Assembly: GCF_024448935.1 (NCBI RefSeq)
Contig: NZ_JAMOIE010000006.1
Span: forward strand, 23,849-87,848
From: Stutzerimonas stutzeri
Lineage (GTDB): Bacteria; Pseudomonadota; Gammaproteobacteria; Pseudomonadales; Pseudomonadaceae
Direction of reading: 5' to 3'
Length of the DNA: 64,000 nt
The notes under the pieces are model-generated. The model was not told where the DNA came from and searched no databases. It saw only the letters and a list, made by a program, of their open reading frames with translations. Position 1 is the stretch's first letter, and every line of letters starts with the position of its first letter. Below are positions 62,120 through 64,000 of the stretch, piece by piece. A program made the translations under genes and the position numbers.

Positions 62120-62150
62120 AACCCCGCTTGATGCGGGGTTTCGTTTTTTT
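62120..62150 (+). terminator. Rho-independent terminator after efp
   Basis: AACCCCGC and GCGGGGTT pair around TTGAT, followed by TCGTTTTTTT. Confidence 0.93.
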
Positions 62151-62438
62151 GGGGACGGTGACTGGTGGCGGCCGCCTGCACGGTGTCTGCATTTATCGTG
62201 GCACGCAGGAAACGCGTCATGTAGAAGGTTTCATCCCGAAGCGTGGAAGCTGGCATGAGAGGGGTGCGCTTACCCTGCGAAGAAGCGTTCATTCAACCTG
62301 CATCGGGACGGTGGCTCTGATGCTCAGCCGAATAGGCGTGTCTCCAGCCTGGAACCCCAAGCAGCAACATTGCGACTGAGGTGAGCTCAGGCCCGCTGAA
62401 CAGAGCTGCGCAGGGTGCCGATTCTGCTGCTCTGCCGG
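62151..62438. other. Gene-free stretch upstream of the aromatic leader region
   Basis: No supported gene or structure seen. A TTGAAA (62439) and TATGGT (62463) pair with an 18-base spacer just downstream could be the promoter for the leader region. Confidence 0.35.
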
Positions 62439-62491
62439 TTGAAACCAGTCGACGTGCTGGAGTATGGTTCGGACAACCTTTGGAGAACAGC

Positions 62492-62620
62492 ATGCTGCTC
62501 AACCTGATTCTTTTGATCCTTGCACACACCGGCACCATGCGCTCGGCGTGGCTGCGTGGTCAGGCGATTACGGCTGGCAGTTATTTTTTTGGGTATTGGT
62601 TTAGCCATCGGCGCGCCTGA
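62492..62620 (+). CDS. Candidate leader peptide 1 with aromatic run (YFFGYWF)
   Basis: A 42-codon frame with GGAG six bases before the ATG: hydrophobic start MLLNLILLILAHTG and the run GSYFFGYWFSHRRA near the end. Five aromatic codons in seven, followed 48 bases later by a strong terminator and then a DAHP synthase gene, suggest a leader that senses charged tRNA-Phe/Tyr/Trp. Longer than most leader peptides; a small membrane protein is the alternative. Confidence 0.6.
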   Translation: MLLNLILLILAHTGTMRSAWLRGQAITAGSYFFGYWFSHRRA

Positions 62621-62668
62621 TATCCCACAGGCGCCCTAGCAACCAGGGTCGCCACCAGACAGTTTTCG

Positions 62669-62706
62669 AACCCCCGGTCGGCCCCCGACCGGGGGTTTTG
62701 TTTTTT
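62669..62706 (+). terminator. Strong terminator / putative attenuator before the DAHP synthase gene
   Basis: A 13-bp stem (AACCCCCGGTCGG / CCGACCGGGGGTT) with a CCC loop and a TTGTTTTTT tail. It lies between two aromatic-rich small frames and upstream of the DAHP synthase, where it could be an attenuator rather than a simple operon end. Confidence 0.92.
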
Positions 62707-62743
62707 CTGGCCTGAGAAGGCCTCACGTAACGAGGGCAGCACC

Positions 62744-62845
62744 ATGTACAACGACACCAGCGCTTACCGCACCTACCGCTATGACTGGCGATTTAGCCGC
62801 TTCACTGCCGCCGCACCCACACACCTGGACCGAACACTTCGCTAG
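62744..62845 (+). CDS. Candidate leader peptide 2, Tyr-rich
   Basis: A 33-codon frame with GAGG before ATG 62744: MYNDTSAYRTYRYDWRFSRF followed by a basic tail. Six of its first 20 residues are aromatic (4 Tyr, 1 Trp, 1 Phe; a second Phe at position 20). It ends 45 bases before the DAHP synthase start, so it could couple aromatic supply to translation of that gene. Confidence 0.55.
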   Translation: MYNDTSAYRTYRYDWRFSRFTAAAPTHLDRTLR

Positions 62846-62890
62846 CGCCGACGCGGCACAGATGCCGCGCCGGCCAAAGGACCGCCCGTC

Positions 62891-63961
62891 ATGAATGCAC
62901 CACTCAACGCTCCAGCCATCCCCTGCAACGCTTCCGCCGCCCCAGCCAGACGTAGCGCTCTTCCGTTACCGAGTCCCGCTTTACTGCGGCAACGGCTGCC
63001 CCTCAGCGCATCGCTTGACGAGCGCGTTCGAGGTCAACGAAAAGCTATCCGCGCCGTACTCAACGGCGATGACCCGCGCCTGCTGGTGGTGGTTGGCCCT
63101 TGTTCGTTGCACGATCCGGTGTCTGCGCTGGAATATGCCGCGCGGCTGGCTGAACTGGCTCCGCAGGTCAGCGATCAGCTGCTGCTGGTGATGCGTGCCT
63201 ATGTCGAGAAGCCACGTACAACGGTCGGCTGGAAGGGGCTGGTTTACGATCCGCAGCTCGATGGCAGCGGTGACATGGTAGAAGGGCTGCATATCTCGCG
63301 CCGGTTGATGCTGGATATCCTGGCGTGTGGACTGCCGATCGCCACCGAACTGTTACAACCCCTGGCGGCGGGCTATTTCGATGACCTGCTTGGCTGGGCG
63401 GCGATCGGAGCACGGACCAGCGAGTCGCAAATTCACCGTGAGATGGTCAGCGGGCTCGACCTGCCGGTGGGTTTCAAGAACGGTACCGATGGCAGCCTCG
63501 GGATTGCTTGCGATGCCATGCGCTCGGCTGAGCATCCGCATCAGCACTTCGGAATCGACGAGCTCGGGCATCCTGCGCTGCTGCGCACGAGCGGCAATGC
63601 CGATACCCACCTGGTGTTGCGTGGCGGGCACTCGGGGCCAAACTATGATAAAGACAGCGTCGCAAAGGCGCGGGATACGTTGCAGCGCCAGGGTATTGCC
63701 CAGCGCATCATGGTCGACTGCAGTCATGCCAACAGCGGTAAAAACCCACTGAGTCAGCCGACGGTGCTGGCGTCCGTTGTCGATCAGCGCATGGCTGGCG
63801 ATTCGAGTCTGCGCGGCGTGATGCTCGAAAGCCACCTGCTCGACGGCTGTCAGCCACTGTCCGGCGAGCTGAGATATGGCGTATCCATTACTGACGGCTG
63901 CCTTGGCTGGAGTGCGACCGAGCGGATGCTGCTTCGAGAGGCGGATCGACTGCGCTGCTAG
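62891..63961 (+). CDS. 3-deoxy-7-phosphoheptulonate (DAHP) synthase, class I
   Basis: A 356-residue enzyme that joins phosphoenolpyruvate and erythrose 4-phosphate in the first step of aromatic amino-acid synthesis. Family motifs: VVGPCSLHDP near residue 67, MRAYVEKPRTTVGWKG, GARTSESQIHREM and MVDCSHANSGKN near 275, including the metal-binding Cys and His. It belongs to the AroF/AroG/AroH group; the feedback type cannot be read from sequence alone. It lies behind the terminator and leader region described above. Confidence 0.94.
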   Translation: MNAPLNAPAIPCNASAAPARRSALPLPSPALLRQRLPLSASLDERVRGQRKAIRAVLNGDDPRLLVVVGPCSLHDPVSALEYAARLAELAPQVSDQLLLVMRAYVEKPRTTVGWKGLVYDPQLDGSGDMVEGLHISRRLMLDILACGLPIATELLQPLAAGYFDDLLGWAAIGARTSESQIHREMVSGLDLPVGFKNGTDGSLGIACDAMRSAEHPHQHFGIDELGHPALLRTSGNADTHLVLRGGHSGPNYDKDSVAKARDTLQRQGIAQRIMVDCSHANSGKNPLSQPTVLASVVDQRMAGDSSLRGVMLESHLLDGCQPLSGELRYGVSITDGCLGWSATERMLLREADRLRC

Positions 63962-64000
63962 GGTGAACGAGCCCGGCTGCGACCAGCAATTCTCATTATG

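Overview
The window is a block of high-GC gamma-proteobacterial DNA. The right end (about 57.5-64 kb) is ordinary Pseudomonas/Stutzerimonas-type chromosome: a ZIP metal transporter, an FAD oxidoreductase, the SRP RNA, EarP next to an EF-P with Arg32 (the rhamnosylation pair typical of pseudomonads), and a DAHP synthase behind an aromatic-rich leader region. Everything to the left is mobile DNA.

From 1 to about 48.4 kb lies most of an integrative and conjugative element (ICE) of the PFGI-1/ICEclc type, nearly all on the minus strand. Read right to left it runs: a conserved hypothetical gene beside the att site; the alpA-parA-HicA-like-parB-DUF2857-STY4528 maintenance/replication operon; the PFL_4669-family/DUF3158/ssb/topB group; about fifteen small accessory genes (30s to 20s kb), many with their own structured leader and terminator; a SNF2-like helicase; then the mating-pair-formation operon (PilL to TraD to TraC) and the start of a RadC-like gene cut by the window edge. 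Two cargo insertions interrupt this backbone on the plus strand: a Gabija-type gajA-gajB pair, with a CoiA-like nuclease gene beside it, at 16.5-20.9 kb, and a HEPN-motif protein at 8.9-10.3 kb.

At 48398-48415 is an 18-bp sequence matching, with one difference, the 3' end of tRNA-Gly(GCC), the known target of ICEclc-family integrases. Right after it is an integrase gene with two frameshifts, followed by a truncated relaxase (traI), a broken DUF3742 gene and a traG scrap. These are the left-end genes of a second ICE of the same family in their usual order. So 48.4-57.1 kb looks like the decayed remnant of an older ICE on which the first is stacked in tandem. The remnant has been invaded by IS630 and IS200-type fragments and holds three apparently intact toxin-antitoxin pairs (Xre-RES, PrlF-YhaV, Xre-RES). 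It ends near a chromosomal gene start resembling a membrane-fusion protein, itself truncated.

The most notable regulatory observation is a repeated structured leader (six clear copies, one degenerate) on the minus strand upstream of separate ICE genes, resembling the published radC RNA motif. A second, simpler hairpin leader family occurs between other accessory genes. In the chromosome, two small aromatic-rich reading frames flank a strong terminator ahead of the DAHP synthase gene, suggesting attenuation. All family names come from reading the sequence and from memory of the families; no searches were run.
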